A DNA stretch of 64,000 nt from Streptomyces albus subsp. albus (GCF_000725885.1 NZ_JODR01000015.1:62001-126000), one strand, 5' to 3'; numbered from the stretch's first letter, positions 34,122 to 42,557 are shown. The notes: a model not told the origin generated them from the letters alone. Made by a program: numbers and translations.

Positions 34122-35333
34122 ATGAACGCACCCCGCGCCTTGATCGTCGGAATGGGTATCGGCGGCCTGGCCGCCGCGATGCGCCTGCGCGAGATCGGCT
34201 GGGAGCCCGTCCTCGTCGAACGCTCCGCGAACAGGCGTCCCCCCGGATACTTCGTCGGCCTTTTCGAGACCGGCCGCGCCACCGCACAGCGGATGGGTGT
34301 ACTCGATGCCATCGGCGACCGGACCGACGTCGGCAGCATCACCTACGACATCGACCGCTCGGGGCGGCGCCGTCCCGGCATGGGGTACGGCGACCTGCCC
34401 GGCGGTCCGCGCATGCTCCTGCGCGGGGACATCGAGGCCGCCCTCCACGACGCCGTCGCGCCCCGCACCGAGATCCGGTACGGCACCACACCGATATCCC
34501 TCGACGAAGACCCCGGCGGCGTGGACGTCACGCTGCGTACCACCGCGGGCGACGAGGTCACCGAGACCACGGAACGCTTCGGCCTCGTGGTGGGCGCCGA
34601 CGGCCTGCGCTCCACCGTGCGCCGCCTGGCGTTCGGCCCGGACGCGCGGTTCATGCGACCGCTCGGCCACATCATCGGCGCCACGATCCTCAAGGAACCG
34701 GTGCCCGGCCACCGGCCGCAGGACGGCGTCGTCCTGGCCGAACCGGGCCGCTCCGTATGGACCTTCCCCTTCTCCGACCACCGGCCCGGGCTGCTGTTCA
34801 ACTACCGCACCGACGACGAGGACGCCCAGTTCCGCCGCCCGCCCGTCGAGTCACTGCGCCGCGCCTTCGGGCCCGAACCGGCCGGGCCCGTCCTGGAACA
34901 CCTCCTCGGGCAGTTCGAGCAGGCCGACGACTACCTCTTCAACTCCGTCCACCAGGTGGAGATGCCGGCCTGGCACACCGACCGCGTCGTCCTGCTCGGC
35001 GACTCCGCCTGGTGCATGACCCTCTACTCCGGCATGGGCGCCTCCACCGCCCTGGCCGGCGCGGATCTGCTCGGCACGCTGTTGCAGCGCAACGGCGGGA
35101 ACATCACCCGGGCGCTGCGCGAATGGGACCAGCGGCTGCGCCCGTTCATCGCCCTCCAGCAGCGCAATGGCCGCACGCAGGGCCTGACGATGTTCGTGCC
35201 GCAGCGCCGCCGGGACAAGGCCGTGCGGACCTTCACCCAGACGCTGCTGCGCCATCCGTTCGGCAGGCGCGTGATGAAGCCCCTGGTCACCCGGCGGTTC
35301 AAGGAGAAGTCCGTGGACATCGCCGCGGTCTGA
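34122..35333 (+). CDS. FAD-dependent monooxygenase (aromatic hydroxylase type)
   Basis: 403 residues. Dinucleotide-binding GMGIGGLAAAMRL is at residues 10-22, ERSANRRPPGYFVGL follows, and VVGADGLRSTVRRLAF (DG motif) and VVLLGDSAW (GD motif) are in the normal order for group A flavin monooxygenases. Residues after GDSAW (MTLYSGMGASTALAGADLLG) complete the FAD site. Likely roles are drug inactivation or hydroxylation of an aromatic compound. The ATG at 34122 has GAGGAAAGAG upstream. Controlled by the divergent TetR. Confidence 0.9.
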   Translation: MNAPRALIVGMGIGGLAAAMRLREIGWEPVLVERSANRRPPGYFVGLFETGRATAQRMGVLDAIGDRTDVGSITYDIDRSGRRRPGMGYGDLPGGPRMLLRGDIEAALHDAVAPRTEIRYGTTPISLDEDPGGVDVTLRTTAGDEVTETTERFGLVVGADGLRSTVRRLAFGPDARFMRPLGHIIGATILKEPVPGHRPQDGVVLAEPGRSVWTFPFSDHRPGLLFNYRTDDEDAQFRRPPVESLRRAFGPEPAGPVLEHLLGQFEQADDYLFNSVHQVEMPAWHTDRVVLLGDSAWCMTLYSGMGASTALAGADLLGTLLQRNGGNITRALREWDQRLRPFIALQQRNGRTQGLTMFVPQRRRDKAVRTFTQTLLRHPFGRRVMKPLVTRRFKEKSVDIAAV

Positions 35334-35747
35334 CGCCGCACGCGCCCGCCCCGCGCCCCGCCCTTGCCGCCTCCGGCCGGCCTCTTCCGGGCTCGGACGG
35401 CGGGTCCCGGCAGTAGCCCCGATGGCCACGGCCCACGTCGATTCCACCCGACGCTGATCAACTCCGACGATGCCGCCCGCGACGTGCCACACCCGGCCCG
35501 TCGGCCGACGTCACGGCTGCGGTACGCCCGGCCGGCGGCACGGCGCCGGTACGTCCGGGCCGACGGCACGGCGCGCCGGTACGTCCGGCCGACCGCGACG
35601 GGCGTTGTTACGAAGTACGGACACAAACCCGTGAACAAGACGTGCCGGGGCGCCATCTCACCGGTTGCAGCACACAAGAAGTGCGGCCGGCGCCCCCGGA
35701 AGGACGGGAGGCGCCGCATTCCGAGACCTACCGGGGGGACCCGCATC
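35334..35747. other. 414-base gap with a short tandem repeat
   Basis: Holds two near-copies of a 28-29-base unit (35537-35564 and 35565-35593), each with GGCACGGCG and CCGGTACGTCCGG, and a partial third before them. An AT-richer stretch (GTTGTTACGAAGTACGGACAC, in part, near 35604-35625) could contain the promoter of the lipoprotein gene. No gene. Confidence 0.5.
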
Positions 35748-36407
35748 ATGAACGCTCGCCGTACTCGTCGTACCGTCCGCTCCGCCGGCCTGGTGGCCGT
35801 CGCCGTCGCCGCGGCGCTCTCGCTGACCGCCTGCCAGGGCGGGGACAGGGACGCCGCCCTGGAGAAGAAGGACTCCGCCTCCGCCGCCGCTTCGTCCACC
35901 GGGAACGGTGAGGCGAAGAGCGACGCCGTCCGGACCGAGGCGGGCAAGGCCCAGGCCGGCGGGTCGTCCGCCTCGGCCACCTCCTCGAAGAAGGGGTCCC
36001 CGGACCGCACCCAGAAGCTGGCCGACGGCAGCACGGCCGAGATCTACAAGCTCGGCGAGCAGCACTACCGCGCCAAGATCGTCAACAGCGGTTCGGTCCT
36101 GGCCACGCTGGAGACGAAGGGGCACGACGCCGGGCTCGACGCCAACGACATGTTCGTCGTGCTGACGCTGGGCGGCGAGGTCCACTCCTGGATGGGCGGC
36201 GGACAGCAGGGTCCGGGCACCTTCAAGCTCGCGGGCGGCTGGACGGCCAAGGTCAAGAAGCTCGGTGAGCTGCGGTACCGGGCTCAGATCATCGGCAACG
36301 AAGGGGTGGCCGCCACGCTGGAGACGAACGGGCACGACGCCGGGCTCGACGCCAACGGCTCGTACATCGTGCTCAGCGCCGGCGGCGTGATCAGCGCCCA
36401 CGTCTGA
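35748..36407 (+). CDS. Secreted lipoprotein with two internal repeats
   Basis: 219 residues. An N-terminal signal with lipobox (LSLTACQGG) predicts a lipid-anchored extracellular protein. A Ser/Ala-rich spacer is followed by two copies of a unit of about 57 residues. Both share KLGE-x-x-YRA, ATLET-x-GHDAGLDAN and a final VL strand with GG. The duplication is recent enough to be plain. Function unknown; it resembles small all-beta extracellular lipoproteins of streptomycetes. The ribosome site is probably GGGGGG before CCGCATC. Confidence 0.75.
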   Translation: MNARRTRRTVRSAGLVAVAVAAALSLTACQGGDRDAALEKKDSASAAASSTGNGEAKSDAVRTEAGKAQAGGSSASATSSKKGSPDRTQKLADGSTAEIYKLGEQHYRAKIVNSGSVLATLETKGHDAGLDANDMFVVLTLGGEVHSWMGGGQQGPGTFKLAGGWTAKVKKLGELRYRAQIIGNEGVAATLETNGHDAGLDANGSYIVLSAGGVISAHV

Positions 36408-36801
36408 GCCCCTGCCGGGCTACGGCGGTGGGGCAGCCCAGTGGACGGCTCCACCGCCGCGGCGACCCGCCTGTCAAACGGCCTTCGGAGCACAACTGCT
36501 CGGCTTCCGGCCGGGGACGGGCGCGCTGCGCTCGACACCCCGGCCGTCGCCATGGCCGCCCGCCGTTCCGGCCTCGGCCCGGGGTACGGCCGGGGCACCG
36601 AGGCGGCCGGACCCCGGCCGCCGGGCACCTTACGGGCAAGCCTCGACGCACCGGACCAGGCGTGTCCCGCCAGGTCCGGCTCGCGTGACCAGCGTTGCGG
36701 CGACGGGTGCGTACCGACGCGGCCGGCCGGTGTCGCAGCGGCTCCGGGCGGTGGGGTGTCCGCGGTCGCCACCATCCCGCCGCCCGGTCGTTGCCTATGA
36801 T
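36408..36801. other. 394-base gap before the ABC/isoprenoid locus
   Basis: No gene recognised. At its right end TATGAT (36796-36801) resembles a -10 box immediately in front of the possible GTG starts at 36802 and 36820, so the ABC mRNA could be leaderless or nearly so. This is a weak inference. Confidence 0.4.
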
Positions 36802-37455
36802 GTGAATTTCTCGCATCAGGTGCCCGCGGGCACCGTTCTGCGTCTGCACGACGTGCACAAGGCGTACGGCCGGCGCCCGGTGCTGCGCGGGGTGAGCCTC
36901 GATGTGCCGTCGGGCTGTCTGCTGGGCATCGTCGGGGCGAACGGCGCCGGCAAGAGCACTCTTCTGCGGATCCTGGTGGGCCAGGCGGCGGCCGACAGCG
37001 GGACGGTCCGGTGCCGGGGGCGGATCGGGTACTGCCCGCAGGAGACGGTGCTGCACCCGGCCTTGACCGTCCGGGAGCACGTCCGGTTCTTCCAGGCCGC
37101 CTACCGGCTCGACGACTGCCGGCGCGTGTGGCAACTGCTGGAGTAGTTACGGTTCGACGAGAGTCCCCGCAGCCGTCTGCACACGCTCAGCGGCGGGACA
37201 CGGCAGAAGCTGAACCTGGCGCTGGGGCTGATGCACGACCCCGAAGTGCTGTTGCTGGACGAGCCCTACCAGGGCTTCGACTGGGAGACCTACCTCCGTT
37301 TCTGGGACATCGCCAGAAGCCTGTGCGAGCGCGGCCGGGCCGTCGTGGTGGTCTCCCATCTGGCCCATGACCGGGAGCGGCTGGATGTGCTGCACCGGCT
37401 CCGGAACGGTGTCCTGGAGGTCGAGCACGGCGCTGGGGCGGGGGGCGGCGCATGA
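36802..37455 (+). pseudogene. ABC transporter ATPase gene with in-frame amber codon
   Basis: One frame encodes a whole ABC ATPase: LRLHDVHKAYG, Walker A GANGAGKST, Q-loop CPQET, then signature LSGGTRQKL, Walker B VLLLDEP and switch VVVVSHL. Codon 115 is TAG (37144-37146), between the Q-loop and the signature, directly followed by a TTA codon. Homology continues without a break on both sides (WQLLE, then LRFDESPRSRLHTL), so one base change from GAG would explain it. Unless the codon is read through, only a 114-residue fragment is made. The 3' end overlaps the fusion gene by four bases (ATGA). A start at 36820 is also possible. Confidence 0.8.
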
Positions 37456-40082
37456 GGTGGTGGGTGCGGTGTCTCGGGACGGCGGTGCGCCACGCGGCGC
37501 TCGAACAGGCGCGGAACCGCCTGGCGTTGGTTCTGGTGCTCTTCTTCATCCCGCTGTGGCTGAATCTCGCCTACTGGGTGCTGCCCGGCGATCCGGTGCG
37601 GTTCTTCCTGCGCGCGGCCGGCCGGCCGGTGAGTCTGGACGCGAACACGGTGACGCAGCTGTCGGGGGCGCTGCACTCCCTCGCGCTGATCGTCGGGTTC
37701 ATGATGTTCCTCGCCACCAGCCGGTCCGGCGGGTTCGACCACCGTCTGGTGCTCGCCGGGTATCCGCGGCTGTGCCTGCTGCTGGCCCGCAGCGGCGTGC
37801 TGCTGGTCACGGCGGCGCTGACGGCCGGGTACGCCACGGCGTGGGTATGTGCCTTCTACCTGCCGGAGCGTCTCGACGTCATGGCCGGTGCGTTCATGGT
37901 GGGGGCTTTGACGTACGGAGGTGTGGGAATCCTCCTGGCGGCGATGCTGCGCAGCGAACTCGCGGGGATGTTCGTCGTCATCATGGTCAGCCTGATCGAC
38001 CTGACCTTGCAGAACCCTGTCGCCAACCCTTCCGCGGACAGCCCCTTGTTGCGGTGGCTGCCCGCGTACGGCGCGGTGCAGGGGGCCGTCTCCGCCGTCG
38101 GACTCGGCGCCGTCCCCTGGCGTCAGCTCCTGCTGGGGCTGTGCTGGTCGGCCGGGCTGACCGCGGCCGGAGTGGTGGCCTTCACCGCGCGGACGAGCCG
38201 ACGCGCCTCCGTGCGGGCGCTGCTGGGCCGCCGCGCCACCGGGCCCGCCCTCCGCATGGTGACGCTGCGCCTGCTGCATCCGGTGCGCGCACGCGTCTAC
38301 CGGCAGGCCGGCGTCCACGACGTGGTGGTCGTCAAGGGGTACGAGATCTGCCGTCGCCTGGTGCGCCGTTCGGGCCCCGTCGAAGCCGCCGTCCCCCAGC
38401 TCTTCCCCGCCCGCCTGCGGCCGGTGCTGTGGGCCGTGTACGGGTACGGACGGCACCTCGACGGCCTCTCCGACACGCGGCGGCTCGGCCGGCGGGACAG
38501 GTACGAGCGCGTCAGCCGGTTCGGTGAACTCCTGGAGGCCGATCTGCGGCGGGGCCACAGCGAGGACCCGCTGCGGGCGGCCGTCGTGCACGCCCTGTGG
38601 ACGTGGGACCTGCCCGGCGACGGGATGGCGGCGACCGACAGGGTCTACCGTCAGGACGCCGAGGGCACGAGCGCCCTCGCCACCTGGGAAGACTGGTCGG
38701 CCTACTGGCGCGCGCTCACCTTTCCGTTCGGCGTCAGGCGCCTGTTGAACCTGTTCACCGCGCCCGGCCTGGCCTTCGTGCCCGCCGACGCCGAGGCACT
38801 GCGCGCCTGGACCGACGCGTTCAACCTCCTGGACACGCTGCGCGATCTGCGGGAGGACGCGGCGGAAGGCTTCGTGAAGCTCCCGTCCGCCGTGCTCGAC
38901 GAGTACGGCGTCAGCGCCGGGGATCTGGCACGGGGGCAGGCGGGAGGCCGGTTCGCGGACATGGTCCACGCGATGACCGCCCGGGCCCGGCAGTGGCTGG
39001 AGCAGGCCGCGACCGCCGGTGCCCAGCACCCGCCGCTGGCCGCCGCCCTGCGGACCGTCGTCGAGCTGCATCTGCTCGAACTCGACCGCATCGACCGCAA
39101 CCCCCGCGCGCTGCTGAAAGGGCCCTCCAGGGCCGACCCGGTCCGTTTCCACTGCACGCTGGCGCGTGGCCGCTTCCGCGTCGCGCGAGCCTGGCGCCGC
39201 CATGCCCGGAGCGCACCGCACCTGCCGCCCACCGTCACGCTGCCGCAGCCCGCCGCGGACAGCCCCGCCGCGCCGGACACCCGGCCCTTGCTCCCGCCCG
39301 TGCCGCACGCCGGTGGTGCCCGGCCGCCCCGGCTGCCGGCTCACCTGCGCCCGCGGCATGTGGCGATCATCATGGACGGCAACGGGCGCTGGGCCGTCCG
39401 CCGGGGTCTGCCGCGCACGGCAGGGCACGACGCCGGCCAGCGTGCCGTGCGGGAGACCGTGTACGGGGCCTTGGAGATCGGGCTGCCCTGTCTGAGCCTG
39501 TACTCCCTCTCCACGGAGAACCGCGAGCGTCCCGCCGCCGAGATCGCAGCGATCCTGCGCCTCTTCCAGGACGGCCTCGACACGGAGACCGAGGAGGTGT
39601 GGCGGCGCGACGTCCGGCTGCGCTGGTCCGGTGTCCCCGACGGGCTGCCACCCGATCTGGTGCGCTCACTGCGCCGCACCGAACACCTCACCCGCGACCG
39701 CACGGGTCTGACGCTCAACATGTGTGTCAACTACGGCGGGCGCGACGAGATCGCCCATGCCGCCCGCGCCCTCGCGCGCCAGGTGGCGGACGGGGCCCTC
39801 TCCCCCGACGCGATCACTCCGCGCCATGTGGCCGCCCAGCTGCACCTGCCCGACCTGCCGGACGTGGATCTGCTCATCCGCACCAGCGGCGAACAGCGCA
39901 CCTCCAACTTCCTGCCGTGGCAGTCGACCTACGCCGAACTCGTCTTCCTCGACACCCTGTGGCCTGATGTCGACCGTACCCATCTGTGGCAGGCCGTCGC
40001 CGCCTACGCCCGGCGCGACCGTCGTTTCGGAACCACCCGCTCCACACCGGGCACGCCGGGCGAACATCCTTTCCAGGGGTGA
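37452..40082 (+). CDS. Fusion protein: ABC-2-like permease / squalene-phytoene synthase-like / cis-prenyltransferase
   Basis: One uninterrupted 876-codon frame. Residues 1-265: six predicted membrane helices (for example LALVLVLFFIPLWLNLAYW, QLLLGLCWSAGLTAAGVVAF), an ABC-2 permease layout. Residues 280-580: squalene/phytoene-synthase fold with both acid motifs, DGLSD (337-341) and NLLDTLRDLRED (458-469). Residues 635-860: cis-prenyltransferase with IIMDGNGRWA (Asp642), YSLSTENRERP, NYGGRDEI and LLIRTSGEQR-TSNF, all catalytic elements present. An internal ATG at 38256 has no ribosome site. It would tie synthesis of a prenyl chain, its coupling, and export to one membrane protein; substrate and product are unknown. 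Start ATG overlaps the ATPase stop. Confidence 0.85.
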   Translation: MRWWVRCLGTAVRHAALEQARNRLALVLVLFFIPLWLNLAYWVLPGDPVRFFLRAAGRPVSLDANTVTQLSGALHSLALIVGFMMFLATSRSGGFDHRLVLAGYPRLCLLLARSGVLLVTAALTAGYATAWVCAFYLPERLDVMAGAFMVGALTYGGVGILLAAMLRSELAGMFVVIMVSLIDLTLQNPVANPSADSPLLRWLPAYGAVQGAVSAVGLGAVPWRQLLLGLCWSAGLTAAGVVAFTARTSRRASVRALLGRRATGPALRMVTLRLLHPVRARVYRQAGVHDVVVVKGYEICRRLVRRSGPVEAAVPQLFPARLRPVLWAVYGYGRHLDGLSDTRRLGRRDRYERVSRFGELLEADLRRGHSEDPLRAAVVHALWTWDLPGDGMAATDRVYRQDAEGTSALATWEDWSAYWRALTFPFGVRRLLNLFTAPGLAFVPADAEALRAWTDAFNLLDTLRDLREDAAEGFVKLPSAVLDEYGVSAGDLARGQAGGRFADMVHAMTARARQWLEQAATAGAQHPPLAAALRTVVELHLLELDRIDRNPRALLKGPSRADPVRFHCTLARGRFRVARAWRRHARSAPHLPPTVTLPQPAADSPAAPDTRPLLPPVPHAGGARPPRLPAHLRPRHVAIIMDGNGRWAVRRGLPRTAGHDAGQRAVRETVYGALEIGLPCLSLYSLSTENRERPAAEIAAILRLFQDGLDTETEEVWRRDVRLRWSGVPDGLPPDLVRSLRRTEHLTRDRTGLTLNMCVNYGGRDEIAHAARALARQVADGALSPDAITPRHVAAQLHLPDLPDVDLLIRTSGEQRTSNFLPWQSTYAELVFLDTLWPDVDRTHLWQAVAAYARRDRRFGTTRSTPGTPGEHPFQG

Positions 40083-40180
40083 CTTTTCGCGTACGGCGCA
40101 GGCCCGTCGGTATGCCTGTATGAGAAAAGACCCGCTCCGGGCAGATCCGGCCCGCCTTCTCGTCGAGGAGCCCCGCCATC

Positions 40181-40783
40181 ATGAAGCCCGCCCGCACCCT
40201 CCAGTGGTCCGCCCTCACCGTCGCCGCGGCTGCCGCCGTCCTCGGCGCCTCGTCCCCCGCCGTGACCGCTTCACCTCAGGCTCAGCCCCGTCCCCCGCAG
40301 CAGGCCGTGGACGGCTCCTCGCTCCCGGCCACGGCCGCCAGCGCGCAGGCGGCCCCGGTGCCGCCCGCGTGCCAGGAGATGATCTTCAAGACGAAGGAGA
40401 AGTTCCCCACGACCCGCTACACGGTTCCCGACGAGCCGTGGAACGCCCTGCTGGGCGCCATGGGCAATCTGACCCCGGCCGAGCAGGCCGAGCTGACCGA
40501 GACCGCCTGCGCGGCGTGGAACCGCTGGGCCGCCGCCAACGGCCCCACCGTCGCGACCGATCTGGACAACCGCTACCGCAACGCCGCCCCGCCGGCGTGC
40601 AACAAGTTCACCGTCTCCACCCTCGGGGCGATCAAGAAGTACGCCCCCGGTGTCCCCGCCGCGACCCGGCGTCTGGAGAAGGTCGTCAAGAAGGTCTGGA
40701 CCGAAGCCATGACCAAGTTGTCCACCTCCGCCCCCGACGCGGCCTGCCGCACCGCCTACAGCGCGGCCAAGACCGGCTGGTAG
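40181..40783 (+). CDS. Secreted four-cysteine protein
   Basis: 200 residues. A Sec signal peptide (LTVAAAAAVLGASSPAVTA) precedes a Pro/Gln/Ala-rich linker (to about residue 60), then a helical domain with four cysteines (PPACQE, ETACAAW, PPACNKF, DAACRT) that could form two disulfides. No known family recognised. The ATG has GAGGAG upstream at good spacing. It is 98 bases after the fusion gene on the same strand and may belong to the same transcript, perhaps as an extracellular partner (inference). Confidence 0.72.
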   Translation: MKPARTLQWSALTVAAAAAVLGASSPAVTASPQAQPRPPQQAVDGSSLPATAASAQAAPVPPACQEMIFKTKEKFPTTRYTVPDEPWNALLGAMGNLTPAEQAELTETACAAWNRWAAANGPTVATDLDNRYRNAAPPACNKFTVSTLGAIKKYAPGVPAATRRLEKVVKKVWTEAMTKLSTSAPDAACRTAYSAAKTGW

Positions 40784-40810
40784 GGGCCGGACCGGCGACC
40801 GGGCGCCGCC

Positions 40811-40915
40811 CGGGGCGCGGAACCGGCGGCCGAGCGCGACCCCGGGGCACGGAACCGGCGGCCGAACGGCACCCGGGGCACGGAACCGGCGGCCGAACGG
40901 CACCCGGGGCGCGGG
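40811..40915. repeat. Tandem repeat, 31-base unit
   Basis: About 3.3 copies of a 31-32-base unit (CGGGGCACGGAACCGGCGGC plus CGAACGGCACC) starting at 40811, 40843, 40874 and 40905; copies 2 and 3 are identical over the unit. It lies between the convergent secreted-protein and SRPBCC genes, and each unit can fold, so it may also serve as a terminator. Confidence 0.75.
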
Positions 40916-40974
40916 CTGCCGGTCCGGGGCTTCCCGTGGGTGCGGCGCGGTCCGCCCCCCCCGGGGTGCCGCTG

Positions 40975-41484
40975 TCAGCCGGGCAGGGCTCGCGAAGGGC
41001 CCTGCGGCGGCTCCGGGGCGTCGCGTCCGGCAGGCTCGGCGCCGTGCTCGCGGACCGCGATGCGGGCGAGCTTGGTCAGCATCATGCCGTTGCGCAGCTT
41101 GACGAAGTAGTCCACGGGGAAGCCGTGCATCCGGGTGCCGGGGCCCAGCAGGGGATGCCAGTCGAGGACGAAGAGGGTGTTCTCGCCCCAGGGGATCAGG
41201 TTCATGGCGATGCGGGCCGCACCGAAGGGGTCCGCCTTGGCCTCCAGTTCGAGGCGGCGCCGCGGCTCGCAGATGCGGACGACGCAGGTGTCGTCGATCG
41301 TCAGCGGGCCGGTGCCGAGGCGGACCTCCAGCCGTGCCCCCACCTCCGGCCAGTGGGCGTCCGCGGCCAGGATGCGCTGGGTTCCCGTCACCCACTCGCC
41401 GTAGCGGTGCCCGTCGGACAGCAGGCTCCACACCTCGGACGGCGAGCTGAGAATGAGGCGGCGGTTACGTGCCACGCCGACCAC
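40975..41484 (-). CDS. SRPBCC (START-like) protein
   Basis: 169 residues. Helix-grip fold: RRLILSSPSEVWSLLSDGHRYGEWV, RLEVRLGTGPLTIDDTCVV, RRLELEAKADPFGAARIAMNLIP and a long C-terminal helix VDYFVKLRNGMMLTKLARI. These proteins enclose hydrophobic ligands (lipids, polyketides). The GTG at 41484 is close behind AAGGAG; the GTG at 41475 would have more usual spacing. Convergent with the isoprenoid locus. A link to that lipid is only a possibility. Confidence 0.8.
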   Translation of the reverse strand: MVGVARNRRLILSSPSEVWSLLSDGHRYGEWVTGTQRILAADAHWPEVGARLEVRLGTGPLTIDDTCVVRICEPRRRLELEAKADPFGAARIAMNLIPWGENTLFVLDWHPLLGPGTRMHGFPVDYFVKLRNGMMLTKLARIAVREHGAEPAGRDAPEPPQGPSRALPG

Positions 41485-41728
41485 GCTCCTTCCACCGGAG
41501 GCCGGGAAGTTCCCGCGGGCTGGGGCCCGGGCCGGCCGGAGCGGCCGGCTCCCCGACTGCCCGGGTGCTCTTCGACGCTAGCCGCGCGGCACGCGACCGG
41601 CACCGGCACCCCGCGCGCGTACGGGACGCGCGGCGGCGGCGGACCGGCCGCTGACCGGCCCTGCCGTCCTCCCGGCCGCGACGGTGTCCGGCTCACCCGG
41701 CCAGGTGAGGGGCGGGGGCCGTCGCCGC

Positions 41729-42418
41729 TCAGGCCGGCTCCCGGTCGCCGCTCAGGCCGGCCGCCGTCGTAGTGAGGTGCCGGGCCAGGAGCGCGGCGGC
41801 GGTGTCGGCGTCGCGGGCCAGTGCCGCCTCCTCCAGGCGGCGGTGCTCCTCCGCGCCGTCCCGGCCGGGGTTGCGGTGCGCCGACCAGCGGCGGGCCAGT
41901 TCGCTCGCCGTCCACATCCGGTCGAAGGTCTCCAGCAGGACGGGGTTGCCGCAGCCCTCCAGCAGGGCGCGGTGGAAGATCCGGTGGGCCTCGGCCCAGG
42001 CGTGGCTGTAGTGCGTGTCCTCTTCCGCGGTGTACGGCGGGGTGCGGACCAGGCGGTGGTGGGCGGCGCGTACGCGGGCTTCCCAGTCGAGGTCGCCGCG
42101 CTCGACGGACATGCGCAGTACGGCCGGTTCGACGGTGCGCCGGGCCTCGGCGATCTCCTGCCAGCGCCGGTGGCACACGGCCGGGACGGCGAAGCCGCGG
42201 TTGGGCAGCCGGTCGGCCAGGCCGTCACCGACCACCCGCACCAGTGCCTCGCGCACCACGGCCAGGCTGACGCCGTGTTCCTTCGCCAGGTCCTGCGGTT
42301 TGAGGGCCTCACCGGGGGCGTGCTTTCCGCTCATGATCGCGTCCCGGAGGCGGGCGTAGACCTGCTCGGACAGCATCTGCTTGACGGGGGTGCTGGTCGA
42401 GTGGGCCGTCTGTGTCAT
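41729..42418 (-). CDS. FadR/FCD-type GntR regulator
   Basis: 229 residues. The winged HTH is in ARLRDAIMSGKHAPGEALK, LAKEHGVSLAVVREALVRV and LPNRGFAV. The FCD domain has acid/His metal ligands (HRIFHRALLEG, LARHLTTT). The ligand is probably a small carboxylate. It is divergent from the SCO6745-family gene, with a perfect 12-base palindrome at 42444-42455 in between that is the likely operator. Confidence 0.87.
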   Translation of the reverse strand: MTQTAHSTSTPVKQMLSEQVYARLRDAIMSGKHAPGEALKPQDLAKEHGVSLAVVREALVRVVGDGLADRLPNRGFAVPAVCHRRWQEIAEARRTVEPAVLRMSVERGDLDWEARVRAAHHRLVRTPPYTAEEDTHYSHAWAEAHRIFHRALLEGCGNPVLLETFDRMWTASELARRWSAHRNPGRDGAEEHRRLEEAALARDADTAAALLARHLTTTAAGLSGDREPA

Positions 42419-42443
42419 GGGGCCAGCATAGACAACCGGCCAG

Positions 42444-42455
42444 ATAATCGATTAT
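42444..42455. promoter_or_regulatory. Operator-like palindrome ATAATCGATTAT
   Basis: Perfect 12-base palindrome in a strikingly AT-rich patch, 26 bases upstream of the GntR regulator start and about 100 bases before the divergent SCO6745-family gene. Confidence 0.6.
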
Positions 42456-42557
42456 TACTGCTAATGTCGATCGCGCCGCGCCTCGCCGTCTCCCGACGTC
42501 CGGGAGGAAACGACGTGGAAGAAGCGCGGCGCACTCCTTCCGAAAGAGCAGGCACTC

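Noticed and set aside
24446..36800. An intact integrative element with a right attachment site
   Set aside because: The integrase is broken, and I could not find by eye a second copy of the tRNA 3' end to the right, so only a decayed remnant is claimed.
37290..39428. 712-codon open frame on the minus strand
   Set aside because: Antisense to the ABC/prenyl-synthase fusion; Gln/Arg/Gly-rich with no domain signature.
38256..40082. Separate gene for the prenyl-synthase part starting at an internal ATG
   Set aside because: No ribosome site precedes the ATG and the frame is continuous with the permease; a fusion is the simpler reading, though not proven.
40811..40915. CRISPR-like array
   Set aside because: Units are contiguous without unique spacers and there are no cas genes; it is a simple tandem repeat.
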